Source of the DNA: an uncultured Propionibacteriaceae bacterium
GTDB lineage: Bacteria; Actinomycetota; Actinomycetes; Propionibacteriales; Propionibacteriaceae
Direction: 5' to 3'
Assembly: GCA_937926975.1 (NCBI GenBank)
Contig: CALBCJ010000011.1
Span: 124,001-188,000, forward strand
Length of the DNA stretch: 64,000 nt
Shown: one piece after another, positions 33,672 through 42,696 of the stretch
Layout of the letters: each line of letters begins with the position of its first letter
Numbering within the stretch: position 1 is the stretch's first letter
Notes under the pieces: model-generated
Database searches by the model: none
What the model was told of the DNA's origin: nothing
The model's input: only the letters and a program-made list of their open reading frames with translations
Program-made: the position numbers and the translations under genes

Positions 33672-34349
33672 ATGCGTGACGAGCCCCAGGGCCGCGGTCG
33701 CAAGGTGATGCTGGTTGACGACCACCCGATGTGGATCGAGGCTCTCTCCAGTGACCTCGCCGACGACGGCTTCGAGATCGTCGCGACCGCCGCCACCGGC
33801 CAGGAGGCACTGCGGCGGGCCCGAGCCACCCGGCCGGACGTGCTGGTGATGGACCTGCAGATCCCCGACCCCGACGGAGCGACCTGCACCGAGATCCTGC
33901 TCAAGGAGTTTCCCCGCATGCACGTGCTGGTGATCTCGGCCTCGGGTGAGCGCGACGACGTGCTGCGGGCGGTCAAGGCCGGCGCCAAGGGCTACCTGGT
34001 GAAGTCGGCCTCCCCCGACGAGCTGCTGGAGGGGGTCCGCCGGACCGCCGACGGCGACGCGGTCTTCACCCCCGGGCTGGCTGGGCTGGTGCTGGGTGAG
34101 TTCCGGCGGATGGTGACCGACGCCCACAAGTTCAACGACGAGGGGCCGATCCTGACCAACCGGGAGACCGAGGTGCTGCGCCGGGTCGCCAAGGGCAAGG
34201 CCTACCGGGAGATCGCCGACGAGCTCTTCGTCTCGCACCGGACGGTCCAGAACCACGTCCAGAACGTGCTGCGCAAGCTCCAGCTGCACAACCGGGTGGA
34301 GCTGACGCTGTACGCGATCGAGCGCGGGTACCAGGACCCGGAAGAGTAG
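33672..34349 (+). CDS. Response regulator, NarL/FixJ family
   Basis: The 225-residue protein has an N-terminal receiver domain with the acidic pair in MLVDDHPMW, the phosphoacceptor Asp in DVLVMDLQIPDPDG near 56, and the Lys in GAKGYLVKSASPDEL near 108. The C-terminal LuxR helix-turn-helix reads LTNRETEVLRRVAKGKAYRE then IADELFVSHRTVQNHVQNVL. ATG 33672 has an AAGGAGG site. It is the partner of the kinase immediately upstream. Targets are not identifiable, though position next to plsC and aroG suggests envelope or lipid genes. Confidence 0.94.
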   Translation: MRDEPQGRGRKVMLVDDHPMWIEALSSDLADDGFEIVATAATGQEALRRARATRPDVLVMDLQIPDPDGATCTEILLKEFPRMHVLVISASGERDDVLRAVKAGAKGYLVKSASPDELLEGVRRTADGDAVFTPGLAGLVLGEFRRMVTDAHKFNDEGPILTNRETEVLRRVAKGKAYREIADELFVSHRTVQNHVQNVLRKLQLHNRVELTLYAIERGYQDPEE

Positions 34350-34385
34350 CGGGGTCGGCCGTCAGGTGCCGCTAGCCTGACCCGC

Positions 34386-35771
34386 GTGAGTGACATCCCG
34401 GCCCTTGACGCGCTGCACGCCCTGAACCCGCCCCAGCAGCCGCGGTACCGTGACCAGGCCGAGCTGGCTCGGGTCCTCACGCTGCTGCGGTCCCTGCCGC
34501 CGCTGGTCTTCGCCGGTGAGTGCGACGAGCTGCGCGGCCGGGTCGCCCAGGTGGCCCAAGGCAACGCCTTCATCCTTCAGGGCGGCGACTGCGCCGAGAC
34601 CTTCGACGGCATCAACGCCGCCTCGATCCGGGGCCGGCTACGGGTGCTGCTGAGCATGGCGGTGGTGCTCACGTACGCCGCCCAGGTGCCGGTGGTCAAG
34701 ATCGGGCGGCTGGCCGGGCAGTTCGCCAAGCCCCGCTCCCGCGACTACGAGGTTCGCGACGGGGTCAGCCTGCCGGCGTACCGGGGTGACGCGGTCAACG
34801 GCTTCGACTTCTCCGCCGAGGCCCGGGAGGCCGACCCGCAGCGGCTGCTGGGGGTGTACAACGCCTCAGCAGCGACGCTGAACCTCGTCCGGGCCTTCGT
34901 CACCGGTGGCTTCGCCGACCTGCGCAGCATGCACTCCTGGAACGCCGACTTCGTCCGCAACCTGCCGGTCTCCAGGCGCTACCAGGAGCTCACCGAGGAG
35001 ATCGACCGGGCCCTGGCGTTCATGGTGGCCTGCGGGGTAGACGATGACGCCTTCCGTACAGTCGACTTCTTCGCCAGCCACGAGGCGCTGCTGCTGGACT
35101 ATGAGCACGCCCTGACCCGGATTGACTCGCGCACCCAGGCCCCGTACGACGTCGGCGGCCACTTCATCTGGATCGGGGAGCGGACCCGCCAGCTGGGCGG
35201 GGCCCATGTCGAGCTGGTCCGGGCGATGCGCAACCCAGTCGGCTGCAAGCTGGGACCGAGCACTACCCCGGCTGAGGTGGTGGCCCTGGCGGAGCAGCTG
35301 GACCCCGACCAGGAGCCCGGACGGCTGACCCTGATCACCCGCCTCGGCAAGGACCGGGTTCGTGACCTGCTGCCACCGCTGATCCAGGCCGTGGCCGGCA
35401 CCGGGCGGCAGGTGGCCTGGGTGTGCGACCCGATGCACGGCAACACGTACTCGTCGGCCACCGGGTTCAAGACCCGCTCCTTCGACGACGTGGTGGCCGA
35501 GTTGGACGGCTTCTTCGACGTCCACCAGGAGCTGGGCACCTGGCCTGGCGGGGTGCACGTGGAGCTGACCGGTGACGACGTCACCGAGTGCGTCGGCGGC
35601 AGCGTCGACGTCCGGGAGGCGCAGCTGGCCGACCGGTACGAGACGGTCTGCGACCCGCGGCTGAACCGTCGCCAGTCACTGGAGCTGGCCTTCTTCGTGG
35701 CCGAGCGGCTGCGGGTGAATGCGGCGACCTGCCGCAGCGCCGCCCACGACTTTGAGGCACCGGACCTGTGA
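34386..35771 (+). CDS. aroG: Class II 3-deoxy-7-phosphoheptulonate (DAHP) synthase
   Basis: This enzyme joins phosphoenolpyruvate and erythrose 4-phosphate in the first step of the shikimate pathway. The 461-residue length and the motifs FILQGGDCAETFDGINAASI near 60, GQFAKPRSRDYEVRDGVSLP near 105, EALLLDYEHALTRID near 230 and VCDPMHGNTYSSATGFKTRS near 341 are those of the plant-like class II form found in actinobacteria. GTG 34386 stands 7 nt after a TAGCCT box with no ribosome site, so the transcript is probably leaderless. The stop overlaps the threonine aldolase start. Confidence 0.96.
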   Translation: MSDIPALDALHALNPPQQPRYRDQAELARVLTLLRSLPPLVFAGECDELRGRVAQVAQGNAFILQGGDCAETFDGINAASIRGRLRVLLSMAVVLTYAAQVPVVKIGRLAGQFAKPRSRDYEVRDGVSLPAYRGDAVNGFDFSAEAREADPQRLLGVYNASAATLNLVRAFVTGGFADLRSMHSWNADFVRNLPVSRRYQELTEEIDRALAFMVACGVDDDAFRTVDFFASHEALLLDYEHALTRIDSRTQAPYDVGGHFIWIGERTRQLGGAHVELVRAMRNPVGCKLGPSTTPAEVVALAEQLDPDQEPGRLTLITRLGKDRVRDLLPPLIQAVAGTGRQVAWVCDPMHGNTYSSATGFKTRSFDDVVAELDGFFDVHQELGTWPGGVHVELTGDDVTECVGGSVDVREAQLADRYETVCDPRLNRRQSLELAFFVAERLRVNAATCRSAAHDFEAPDL

Positions 35772-36790
35772 TGATTGACCTGCGCAGCGACACTGTGACC
35801 ACGCCGACTCCCGGGATGAGGCAGGCGATGGCGGCGGCCGAGGTCGGCGACGACGTGTACGGCGAGGACCCGAGCATCACTGCGCTGGAGAACCAGGTGG
35901 CCCAGCTGCTCGGGCACGAGGCGGGGCTGTTCTGTGTCACGGGCTCGATGGCGAACCTGCTCGGGATCTGGTGCCTGGCCGAGCCAGGCGGGGAGGTGCT
36001 CTGCGATGCCCAGGCCCACGTGGTCCGGGCCGAGATGGGCGCCCATGCCGCCCTCCACGGGGTCACGATGCGGACCTTCGACTCGTCGCGAGGGGTCGTT
36101 GACCCGGACCAGGTGCTGGGGATGCTGTCGCTCGGCACCCGCCCGTACATCGTGGAGACCCAGGTCGTGGCCCTGGAGAACACCCACAACTTCAGCGGCG
36201 GCACCGTTCAGCCGCTGGACGCGGTCCAGGCGGTCGCCGCCGGCTGCCACGAGCGGGGTGTCCGGGTCCACCTGGACGGGGCCCGGCTGGCGAACGCCCA
36301 GGTGGCGACCGGGGTTCCGATGCGGGCCTGGGCTGAGCAGGCCGATACCGTCAGCCTCTGCCTGTCGAAGGGGCTGGGTGCCCCGGTCGGCTCGGTGCTG
36401 GTGTCGTCGGCGAAGAACATCGCCCTGGCCCGGGTACAGCGCAAGCGGCTCGGTGGGGGCTGGCGGCAGGCGGGGATCCTGGCCGCGGCCGGCCGGTACG
36501 CCCTGGAGCACCAGCTGGACCGGCTTGCCGACGACCACCGGTCGGCTCAGCGGCTGGCGGCCGTCCTGGCCGAGCGGGCCCCGGGGGCGGTGCTGTCCGA
36601 GGTTGAGACCAATATCGTGGTGATCGGGACCGGTGAGCGCCCGGCGACCGTGGTGGCCGCCGAGGCCTACGCCAGCCAGGTGGCGGTGTCGGTGGTCGGG
36701 CCGCGGACGATTCGCGCGGTAACCCACCTCGGGGTCAGCGAGGCCGAGGCAGTGGCGGCCGGTGAGGAGCTGGGCCTGCTGCTCGGCTAG
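35771..36790 (+). CDS. ltaE: Low-specificity L-threonine aldolase
   Basis: This PLP enzyme splits threonine or allo-threonine to glycine and acetaldehyde. The 339-residue protein begins MIDLRSDTVTTPTPGMRQAM, has GDDVYGEDPSITALENQVAQ near 30, the Asp/Arg pair in VHLDGARLANAQVATG near 165, and the PLP lysine in VSLCLSKGLGAPVGSVLVSS near 198. ATG 35771 shares one base with the aroG stop; GTG 35768 just before is an alternative. The coupling to aroG is unusual functionally and may only reflect shared transcription. Confidence 0.93.
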   Translation: MIDLRSDTVTTPTPGMRQAMAAAEVGDDVYGEDPSITALENQVAQLLGHEAGLFCVTGSMANLLGIWCLAEPGGEVLCDAQAHVVRAEMGAHAALHGVTMRTFDSSRGVVDPDQVLGMLSLGTRPYIVETQVVALENTHNFSGGTVQPLDAVQAVAAGCHERGVRVHLDGARLANAQVATGVPMRAWAEQADTVSLCLSKGLGAPVGSVLVSSAKNIALARVQRKRLGGGWRQAGILAAAGRYALEHQLDRLADDHRSAQRLAAVLAERAPGAVLSEVETNIVVIGTGERPATVVAAEAYASQVAVSVVGPRTIRAVTHLGVSEAEAVAAGEELGLLLG

Positions 36791-36824
36791 CCCAGACCAC
36801 CTTGTCAGCAGGGACTGAGGGGGC

Positions 36825-37679
36825 TCAGCGGTCCTGCGGGAGCCGGGTGCCAGAACGTGGCGCCGTGGCCGAGGCCGGCGGTACGACCGGGCCCAGGTCG
36901 CCGTCGGGAGCCTGGTCTAGGTCGACGATCACGGGGGCGTGGTCGCTGGTGCCGGAGCCCTTGCGGGCCTGCCGGTCGACCCAGGCGGCCTGAACTCGCC
37001 CGGCCGGGCCGGGGGAGGCGAGCACCAGGTCGATCCGCATCCCGAGGTCCTTGTGGAACATCCCGGCCCGGTAGTCCCAGTAGCTGAACAGCCGCTCCGC
37101 CGCGGGCCAGTGGTCGCGGACCACGTCGGCCAGGCCGAGGCCCGCCAGCGCCTTCCGCTCGGCGGGGGTGACATGGGTGTGGCCGGCGAACGCGGCCGGG
37201 TCGAAGAGGTCTGCGTCACCCGGCGCGACGTTGACGTCGCCGCAGACCAGCAGGTCGCTGTCCGTGGCCACGACCTGGGCCCGCAGCGCACCGAGCCAGG
37301 CCAGCTTGTAGTGGTAGTGGTCGCTGCCCACCTCGCGCCCGTTGGGGACGTACACGCTGCCGACCCGGATCCCGCCGCAGGTGGCCCAGACCGCCCGGGC
37401 CTCGGGCTCGGGGAAGCCCGGCTCGTCCGGCAGGCCGCAGACCGGGTCGAAGAGGCCGACCCGGGACAGCACCGCCACCCCGTTCCAGCGACCTAGTCCG
37501 TGGTGAGTGAAGCCGTACCCGAGCCGTGCCAGGTCGGCGCCCAAGAGGTCGTCGAAGGTGGCGGTGGTGACCTTCGTCTCCTGCAGGCAGACCACGTCCG
37601 GCTGGCGCTCCTCCAGCCAGGCCAGCAGCCGGGGTAGCCGGGGGCGTACCGAGTTCACGTTCCAGGTCGCAATCCGCAC
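36825..37679 (-). CDS. xthA: Exodeoxyribonuclease III
   Basis: This AP endonuclease/3' exonuclease acts in base excision repair. The 284-residue protein begins MRIATWNVNSVRPRLPRLLA and has LQETKVT (catalytic Glu), VYVPNGREVGSDHYHYKLAW near 109, VCGDVNVAP (Asp and Asn) near 147, MRIDLVLASP near 230 and the closing GTSDHAPVIVDLD. GTG 37679 follows a TAGCCT box by 6 nt, another leaderless pattern. It is divergent from the MBL-fold hydrolase gene, with only 59 nt between the starts. Confidence 0.95.
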   Translation of the reverse strand: MRIATWNVNSVRPRLPRLLAWLEERQPDVVCLQETKVTTATFDDLLGADLARLGYGFTHHGLGRWNGVAVLSRVGLFDPVCGLPDEPGFPEPEARAVWATCGGIRVGSVYVPNGREVGSDHYHYKLAWLGALRAQVVATDSDLLVCGDVNVAPGDADLFDPAAFAGHTHVTPAERKALAGLGLADVVRDHWPAAERLFSYWDYRAGMFHKDLGMRIDLVLASPGPAGRVQAAWVDRQARKGSGTSDHAPVIVDLDQAPDGDLGPVVPPASATAPRSGTRLPQDR

Positions 37680-37738
37680 CCGTGCAGGCTACTGGGACTC
37701 TGTCGCGGCGACCCTCACGGTGTGACAGGCTGGCAGGC

Positions 37739-38380
37739 ATGCAGATCACCCACCTCGGCCATGCGGCAGTGCTGCTGGAGGTCGCCGACCGGCGGATCCT
37801 GATCGACCCGGGCAGCTTCAGCGACGACTGGCACACCCTCACTGACCTGGACGCGGTCCTGGTCACCCACCAGCACCCCGACCACATCGACCCGCAGCAC
37901 GTCCCGCCCTTGCTGGCGGCCAACCCGGGGGCCCGGGTCCTGGTCGAGCCGCAGGTCCTCGAGAGCATCGACCTGCCCGGCGCTGAGCGGATCACCAATG
38001 ACACCTCGGTCGACCTGGGGCCGGTCACGGTGAGCGCGGTCGGCGGCCTGCACGCGGTGATCCACGCCGACATCCCCCAGATCGGCAACGTGGGGCTGGT
38101 GGTGCACGCCAGTGGTGAGCCGGTCTTCTTCCACCCCGGTGACAGCCTGACGGCGATCCCGCAGGGGATTGACGTGGTCGCGATCCCGGCGTACGGGCCG
38201 TGGGCCGCGATGAAGGAGACCATCGAGTTCGTCCGCCAGGTCGCCGCCCCGCAGGGCTTCCTGATCCACCAGGGCCTGCTGAACCAGCGCGGCGAGGCCC
38301 TGATTGCGGGGCGGGTGCCTCAGCTGACGGCGACCACCCTGCAGGAGCTGACGGCGGGAGAGCCCTGGAGTGTCGCCTGA
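37739..38380 (+). CDS. MBL-fold metal-dependent hydrolase (UlaG-like)
   Basis: The 213-residue protein opens with MQITHLGHAAVLLEVADRRI and has the metal-binding THQHPDHIDPQH motif (HxHxDH) near 57, then FFHPGDSL near 129 and FLIHQGLLNQRGEA near 175. This is the small UlaG/YtkL-like branch of the metallo-beta-lactamase fold, often annotated as hydrolases of unknown substrate. ATG 37739 was chosen because similarity starts there; a weak CAGGCT box ends 7 nt upstream. It stands alone next to xthA. Confidence 0.85.
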   Translation: MQITHLGHAAVLLEVADRRILIDPGSFSDDWHTLTDLDAVLVTHQHPDHIDPQHVPPLLAANPGARVLVEPQVLESIDLPGAERITNDTSVDLGPVTVSAVGGLHAVIHADIPQIGNVGLVVHASGEPVFFHPGDSLTAIPQGIDVVAIPAYGPWAAMKETIEFVRQVAAPQGFLIHQGLLNQRGEALIAGRVPQLTATTLQELTAGEPWSVA

Positions 38381-38383
38381 GCT

Positions 38384-38530
38384 GGTTGCGGCTCCGCAGC
38401 CGCGGGTGGCGGTACGCGGACTACCTGGCTGAGCACCCAGACCAGGGGGCAGGTCGTAGCGGTGGCCGAGCCCGACCCGGCTCGGCGGCGGGCGCTGGCC
38501 GAGCAGACTCTCGTACGCCACGAGGGCCTT
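38384..38530 (+). pseudogene. Remnant of a Gfo/Idh/MocA-family oxidoreductase (N-terminal fragment)
   Basis: The 278-nt stretch between the MBL gene and the next promoter has no intact gene, but two frames together read LRSRGWRYADYLAEHPDQ and, after a shift at a run of five Gs (38442-38446), QVVAVAEPDPARRRALAEQ. That is the beta-alpha-beta start of a Gfo/Idh/MocA sugar dehydrogenase. The glycine-rich loop before it and all of the catalytic domain are gone. The rest to 38658 shows no coding sequence I can support. The lost enzyme fits the sugar-transport cluster that follows. Confidence 0.65.
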
Positions 38531-38658
38531 CACCGTACGGGGGCACCAGACGGCCTCTCGGGACCATGAGTGAGACCGCTACCGGCTGGTCGCCGGTCGG
38601 GCGGTTCGCAGCCGGCGGGAGCCGGGGCGTGGCGCTGGTCTGGGTCGAGCGACCGGTG

Positions 38659-38704
38659 TTGACAGCTCTCGGGGTGGGCGCCTACTCTTTCTGAAATCGA
38701 TTTC
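38659..38704 (+). promoter_or_regulatory. Promoter and LacI-type operator of the sugar ABC operon
   Basis: TTGACA (38659-38664) and TACTCT (38683-38688) are spaced by 18 nt, a good housekeeping promoter. Right after it, GAAATCGATTTC (38693-38704) is a perfect 12-bp palindrome centred on CG at the expected transcription start, as for a LacI-family repressor. The lacI gene at 42697 in the same cluster is the natural candidate. Confidence 0.75.
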
Positions 38705-38728
38705 GCAATCGAGTGGAAGAAGGCAAAG

Positions 38729-40314
38729 ATGCCAGTTCCTCACACGGAGGCTGAGGTTGCTCAGCTCGCGCCCGACCGGAGCTGCTGCTCCAAGCCGAGG
38801 CCATCAGCAAGACGTTCCCCGGTGTCAAGGCGCTGTCCGAGATGCGCTTCGACCTGCGCAAGGGCGAAGTGCTGGCACTGGTCGGCGAGAACGGGGCCGG
38901 CAAGTCCACCCTGATGAAGCTGCTCACCGGGATCTACCCGATGGAGGCCGGCCAGGTCTGGCTGAACGGTGAGCCGCTGCAGGTGCGCAGCCCCAAGGAG
39001 GCCCAGGAGCGGGGGCTGTCGATCATCCACCAGGAGTTCAACCTGATGCCTCACCTGACGGTGGCGCAGAACATCTTCCTGGGCTGCGAGCCGCTCACGG
39101 GAGGCTTCTTCACCCAGCCCCGGCGGCTGGAGCACCAGGCCCGCGAGCTGCTGGACCGGCTCGGGCTGTCGCTGGACCCGAACGCCCTGGTCTCCTCGCT
39201 GACCGTGGCCAAGCAGCAGATGGTTGAGATCGCCAAGGCCTTGTCGTACGACTCCAAGGTCCTGATCATGGACGAGCCGACGGCGGCGCTCAACGAGGTC
39301 GAGGTCGAGACCCTGCACGACCTGATCCGGCGCTTCGTCACCCCCGAGACCGGTGTCGTGTACATCTCGCACCGGATGCCAGAGCTGAAGCGGATCGCGG
39401 ACCGGATCACCGTGATCCGCGACGGGCAGTACATCGACACCCTGACGACCTCCGAGACCACCATGAGCCACGTGATCTCCCGGATGGTCGGCCGCCAGAT
39501 CGACACCAGCGCCCGCCCTGAGAACGTCCGCACTGACCGGCCGGTGGTGATGTCGGTGGAGGGACTGTCGACCAAGAGCCTGCTGCGCGACGTCAGCTTC
39601 GACCTGTACGAGGGGGAGATCCTCGGCTTCGCTGGCCTGATGGGGGCCGGGCGGACCGAGGTGGCCCGGGCCATCGTCGGCGCCGACCCTCACAGTGGCG
39701 GGACCATCCGGCTGCGGGGCCAGACGGTCAGCCCGCGCAACGCCGCCCAGGCGGCCCGGCTGGGGATCGGCTACCTGTCGGAGGACCGCAAGCGGTACGG
39801 ACTGATGCTGAGCCAGTCGGTCTCGTTCAACATCGTGATCTCGTCGCTGGCCGACAAGTTCTCCACCGTCGGCTTCGTAGACTTCCGGAGCATCGCCCAG
39901 GTGTCGCAGGAGCAGCGAGACGCGCTGCGGGTGAAGACCCCGAGCACCGGCCAGCTGGTGAAGAACCTCTCCGGAGGCAACCAGCAGAAGGTGGTGATCG
40001 CCCGCTGGCTGGTGAAGAACTGCGGCATCCTGATCTTCGACGAGCCCACCCGGGGCATCGACATCGGCGCCAAGGACGAGATCTACACCCTGCTCAACCG
40101 CCTGGCCAGGGAGGGCAAGTCGATCATCATGATCTCCTCCGAGCTGCCGGAGGTGCTGCGACTGTCACACCGGGTGGCGGTGATGGCGGAGGGCCGGCTA
40201 ACCGGCATCCTCCCGGCCGCCGAGGCCACCCAGGAGGCGATCATGGCGCTCGCCACCCACCCTGACGAGGACTCTCCCGCTGACAACCCCACGACCCACG
40301 AGGACCTGCGATGA
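38729..40314 (+). CDS. Sugar ABC transporter ATP-binding protein (RbsA/MglA type) with apparent frameshift near its start
   Basis: The protein has two fused ATPase domains: Walker A LVGENGAGKSTLMKLL and Walker B VLIMDEPTAAL in the first, and LSGGNQQKVVIARWL with ILIFDEPTRGIDIG in the second, as in RbsA-type energisers of pentose and hexose importers. An ATG at 38729 with a GAAGAAGG site starts MPVPHTEAEVAQLAPDR; the family sequence LLLQAEAISKTFPGVKALSE then continues in another frame. One missing G near 38779 (GACCGGAGCTG for GACCGGGAGCTG) would join them, and the total of 1586 nt is one short of a multiple of three. In the family frame there is a stop at 38752 and no usual start before ATG 38842, which would drop the first strand of the fold. 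Confidence 0.88.
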
Positions 40315-41393
40315 CCACCGACCAGTTCCCGGTTGACCCGGACACCGAGACCACTGAGACCACCGAGCCTCCCGCCGCCGCGCCCGGCCCTCAGGCGCCT
40401 CAGCCGACAACCGCACGGCAGCGGCTGCAGCAGCTGCTGGCCTTCGGTGGACTGATCGTGATCTACCTGGTCTTCGCGGTCCTCAAGGAGGAATCCTTCG
40501 CGACTCTCAGCAACCTGACCAGCATCCTGTTCTCGGCTGTCGTCGTCGGGCTGCTGGCGCTGGGAGCCACTCTGGTGATCATCACCGGCGGCATCGACCT
40601 GTCGGTGGGGACCGGGATGGCGTTCTGCGCGGTGATGTCGGCCACCTTCATCGTGACCTGGAACATCCCCGTCGCCCTGGGGATCCCGCTCGCCATCCTG
40701 TGCGGCGGTGTGCTGGGGGCGGTCAACGGCTTCAACATCGCGATCCTCAAGCTGCCGCCGTTCATCGCCACCTTGGCCATGATGCTGGTCTGCCAGGGAC
40801 TGGCACTGGTGGTGTCGGGGACCAAGCCGATCTACTTCGACCCTGAGTCGGGCTACACGACCATCTCCACCGGCACGCTGATCGACGACCACCTCCTGGC
40901 CGGCGTCCCGCTGCCGCGCAACTACCCGAACGCGATCATCGTCTTCGCCCTGGCCGTGGTGGTGGCCGCGGTGCTGCTCAACCGGACCCTGCTCGGCCGC
41001 TACGATGTCGCCATCGGCTCCAACGCGGAGGCCACCGCGCTGTCGGGCGTCAACGTCCCGAAGTGGCTGATCATCATCTACACCGTGGCCGGGCTGTTTA
41101 CCGGTCTGGCCGGGGTGATGATCTCGGCCCGGCTGGGCTCGGCGCAGCCCGCCACCGGCGCCGGCTACGAGCTGCAGGCGATCGCTGCGGTGGTCATCGG
41201 CGGTACGTCCCTGGCCGGGGGCAAGGGCTCGATCATGGGCACCGTGATCGGCGCCCTGATCATTGCGGTCCTCAACAACGGTCTCCAGATCAGCTCCGTA
41301 CCTCAGGAGTGGCAGAACGTGATCCTCGGCGTGGTGATTCTGCTGGCCGTCTTCGCCGACCAGCTGCGGACCCGGCGCGAGGCCGTCAGCTAA
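40311..41393 (+). CDS. Sugar ABC transporter permease (RbsC type)
   Basis: The 360-residue protein has a polar N-terminal tail rich in Thr, Glu and Pro (about 45 residues) followed by eight to ten membrane segments. The permease core includes LVIITGGIDLSVGTGMAFCA near 85, VLGAVNGFNIAILKLPPFIA near 128, and the ATPase-contacting region SNAEATALSGVNVPKWLIII near 241. It overlaps the ATPase gene by 4 nt (ATGA). Substrate is probably a pentose or deoxyhexose, judged from the isomerase-like gene in the cluster. Confidence 0.93.
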   Translation: MTTDQFPVDPDTETTETTEPPAAAPGPQAPQPTTARQRLQQLLAFGGLIVIYLVFAVLKEESFATLSNLTSILFSAVVVGLLALGATLVIITGGIDLSVGTGMAFCAVMSATFIVTWNIPVALGIPLAILCGGVLGAVNGFNIAILKLPPFIATLAMMLVCQGLALVVSGTKPIYFDPESGYTTISTGTLIDDHLLAGVPLPRNYPNAIIVFALAVVVAAVLLNRTLLGRYDVAIGSNAEATALSGVNVPKWLIIIYTVAGLFTGLAGVMISARLGSAQPATGAGYELQAIAAVVIGGTSLAGGKGSIMGTVIGALIIAVLNNGLQISSVPQEWQNVILGVVILLAVFADQLRTRREAVS

Positions 41394-41437
41394 GACACGT
41401 CCCCACCTGTACACCACACACGAAAGGAACACCCACC

Positions 41438-42430
41438 ATGCGTTCACCGGCGAAGGTCATGGCAGTGGCGGCGGTTGCGGCCTTACTGGCGCTGACCGCC
41501 TGCTCCAGGGGCACTCCGGCCGGCTCGGCCAGCACCGGTCCGGCAGGCGCCGCGGCGGGCGGGCAGAAGATGATCGCGTTCGTCTCCAAGGGCTTCCAGC
41601 ACCAGTTCTGGCAGGCGGTGAAGAAGGGCGCCGAGGAGGAGGCGCAGAAGCAGGGCTACGCCATCTCCTTCGACGGCCCGTCCAGCGAGAAGGAGGTCGA
41701 CGCCCAGGTCACGATGCTGACCAACGCGGTCGCCAAGAAGCCGAGCGCGGTCGCCTTCGCCGCCCTCGACACCAGGGCCGCCGCCGGGCCTCTGGCCCAG
41801 ATCAAGAAGGACGGTATCCCGCTGGTGGCCTTCGACTCGGGCGTGGACTCCGACCTTCCGGTCACCACCGCGGCCACCGACAACAAGGCCGCTGCCGGCG
41901 AGGCAGCCAAGCAGATGTGCAGGCTGACCGGCGGCCAGGGCAAGGTCGGCGTGATCGTCCACGACCAGGTCTCCAAGACCGGCCAGGAGCGCCGTGACGG
42001 CTTTCTGGAGGGCATGAAGGAGAACTGCCCCGCAGTGACTGTGCTGGACCCGCAGTACGGCGAGGGCGACCAGGCCAAGTCGGCTGACATCGCCAAGTCG
42101 ATCATCGCCGCCAACCCGGACCTGACTGGCTTCTTCGGCGCGAACGAGGGCTCGGCGACCGGAGTCGTCAAGGGCGTCCAGGAGTCCAAGAGGACCGGTC
42201 TGGTGATCGTCGGCTTCGACTCGGGCAAGGCCCAGGTGGATGCCATCAGGTCCGGCCTGATGACCGGCGCGGTGACCCAGGACCCGGTCGGGATGGGTGC
42301 AGCCACAGTCCAGGCGGCTGTGAAGGCTATCAACGGGGAGAGCCTGCCCAAGACCATCGACACCGGCTACTACTGGTACGACAAGACCAACATGGACGAC
42401 GCCAAGATCAAGGCCGCCCTGTACGACTAG
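41438..42430 (+). CDS. Sugar ABC transporter substrate-binding lipoprotein (RbsB type)
   Basis: The 330-residue protein has a lipoprotein signal with lipobox LTAC, then a type I periplasmic-binding fold: MIAFVSKGFQHQFWQAVKKG near 45, GIPLVAFDSGVDSDLPVTTA near 124, GKVGVIVHDQVSKTGQERRD near 165, and VIVGFDSGKAQVDAIRSGLM near 262. It belongs with the ATPase and permease just upstream. ATG 41438 has GAAAGGA as ribosome site. A strong terminator follows at 42457. Confidence 0.93.
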   Translation: MRSPAKVMAVAAVAALLALTACSRGTPAGSASTGPAGAAAGGQKMIAFVSKGFQHQFWQAVKKGAEEEAQKQGYAISFDGPSSEKEVDAQVTMLTNAVAKKPSAVAFAALDTRAAAGPLAQIKKDGIPLVAFDSGVDSDLPVTTAATDNKAAAGEAAKQMCRLTGGQGKVGVIVHDQVSKTGQERRDGFLEGMKENCPAVTVLDPQYGEGDQAKSADIAKSIIAANPDLTGFFGANEGSATGVVKGVQESKRTGLVIVGFDSGKAQVDAIRSGLMTGAVTQDPVGMGAATVQAAVKAINGESLPKTIDTGYYWYDKTNMDDAKIKAALYD

Positions 42431-42456
42431 CAGCCCGTTCGACGGCAGTACCTCGA

Positions 42457-42501
42457 GGAGCCGGCCGCCGGGGTGGCAGACGCCGCCCGGTGGCCGGCTC
42501 C
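42457..42501 (+). terminator. Terminator of the sugar ABC operon
   Basis: GGAGCCGGCC (42457-42466) pairs with GGCCGGCTCC (42492-42501), and five to six further inner pairs give a stem of about 16 bp with one G.T. The rest of 42502-42696 holds no gene. Confidence 0.75.
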
Positions 42502-42696
42502 GACCGAGTCTGGCCGGTCGGCTCTGACGCTGCCCGGCCGGCCCGACAGAGCCAGTGCCGGTGCCACACTGACCACCGGATGTCGTGGGGCGGCCGCGGT
42601 GCTCTGAGCCGGGCTGGGCAGGATAGGGACAACCAGCCGGGCGGAGCCGGCTGGCCCTGCCACGTACGGAGGCAGGGGGGTCGGAGGGGGAAGCCA

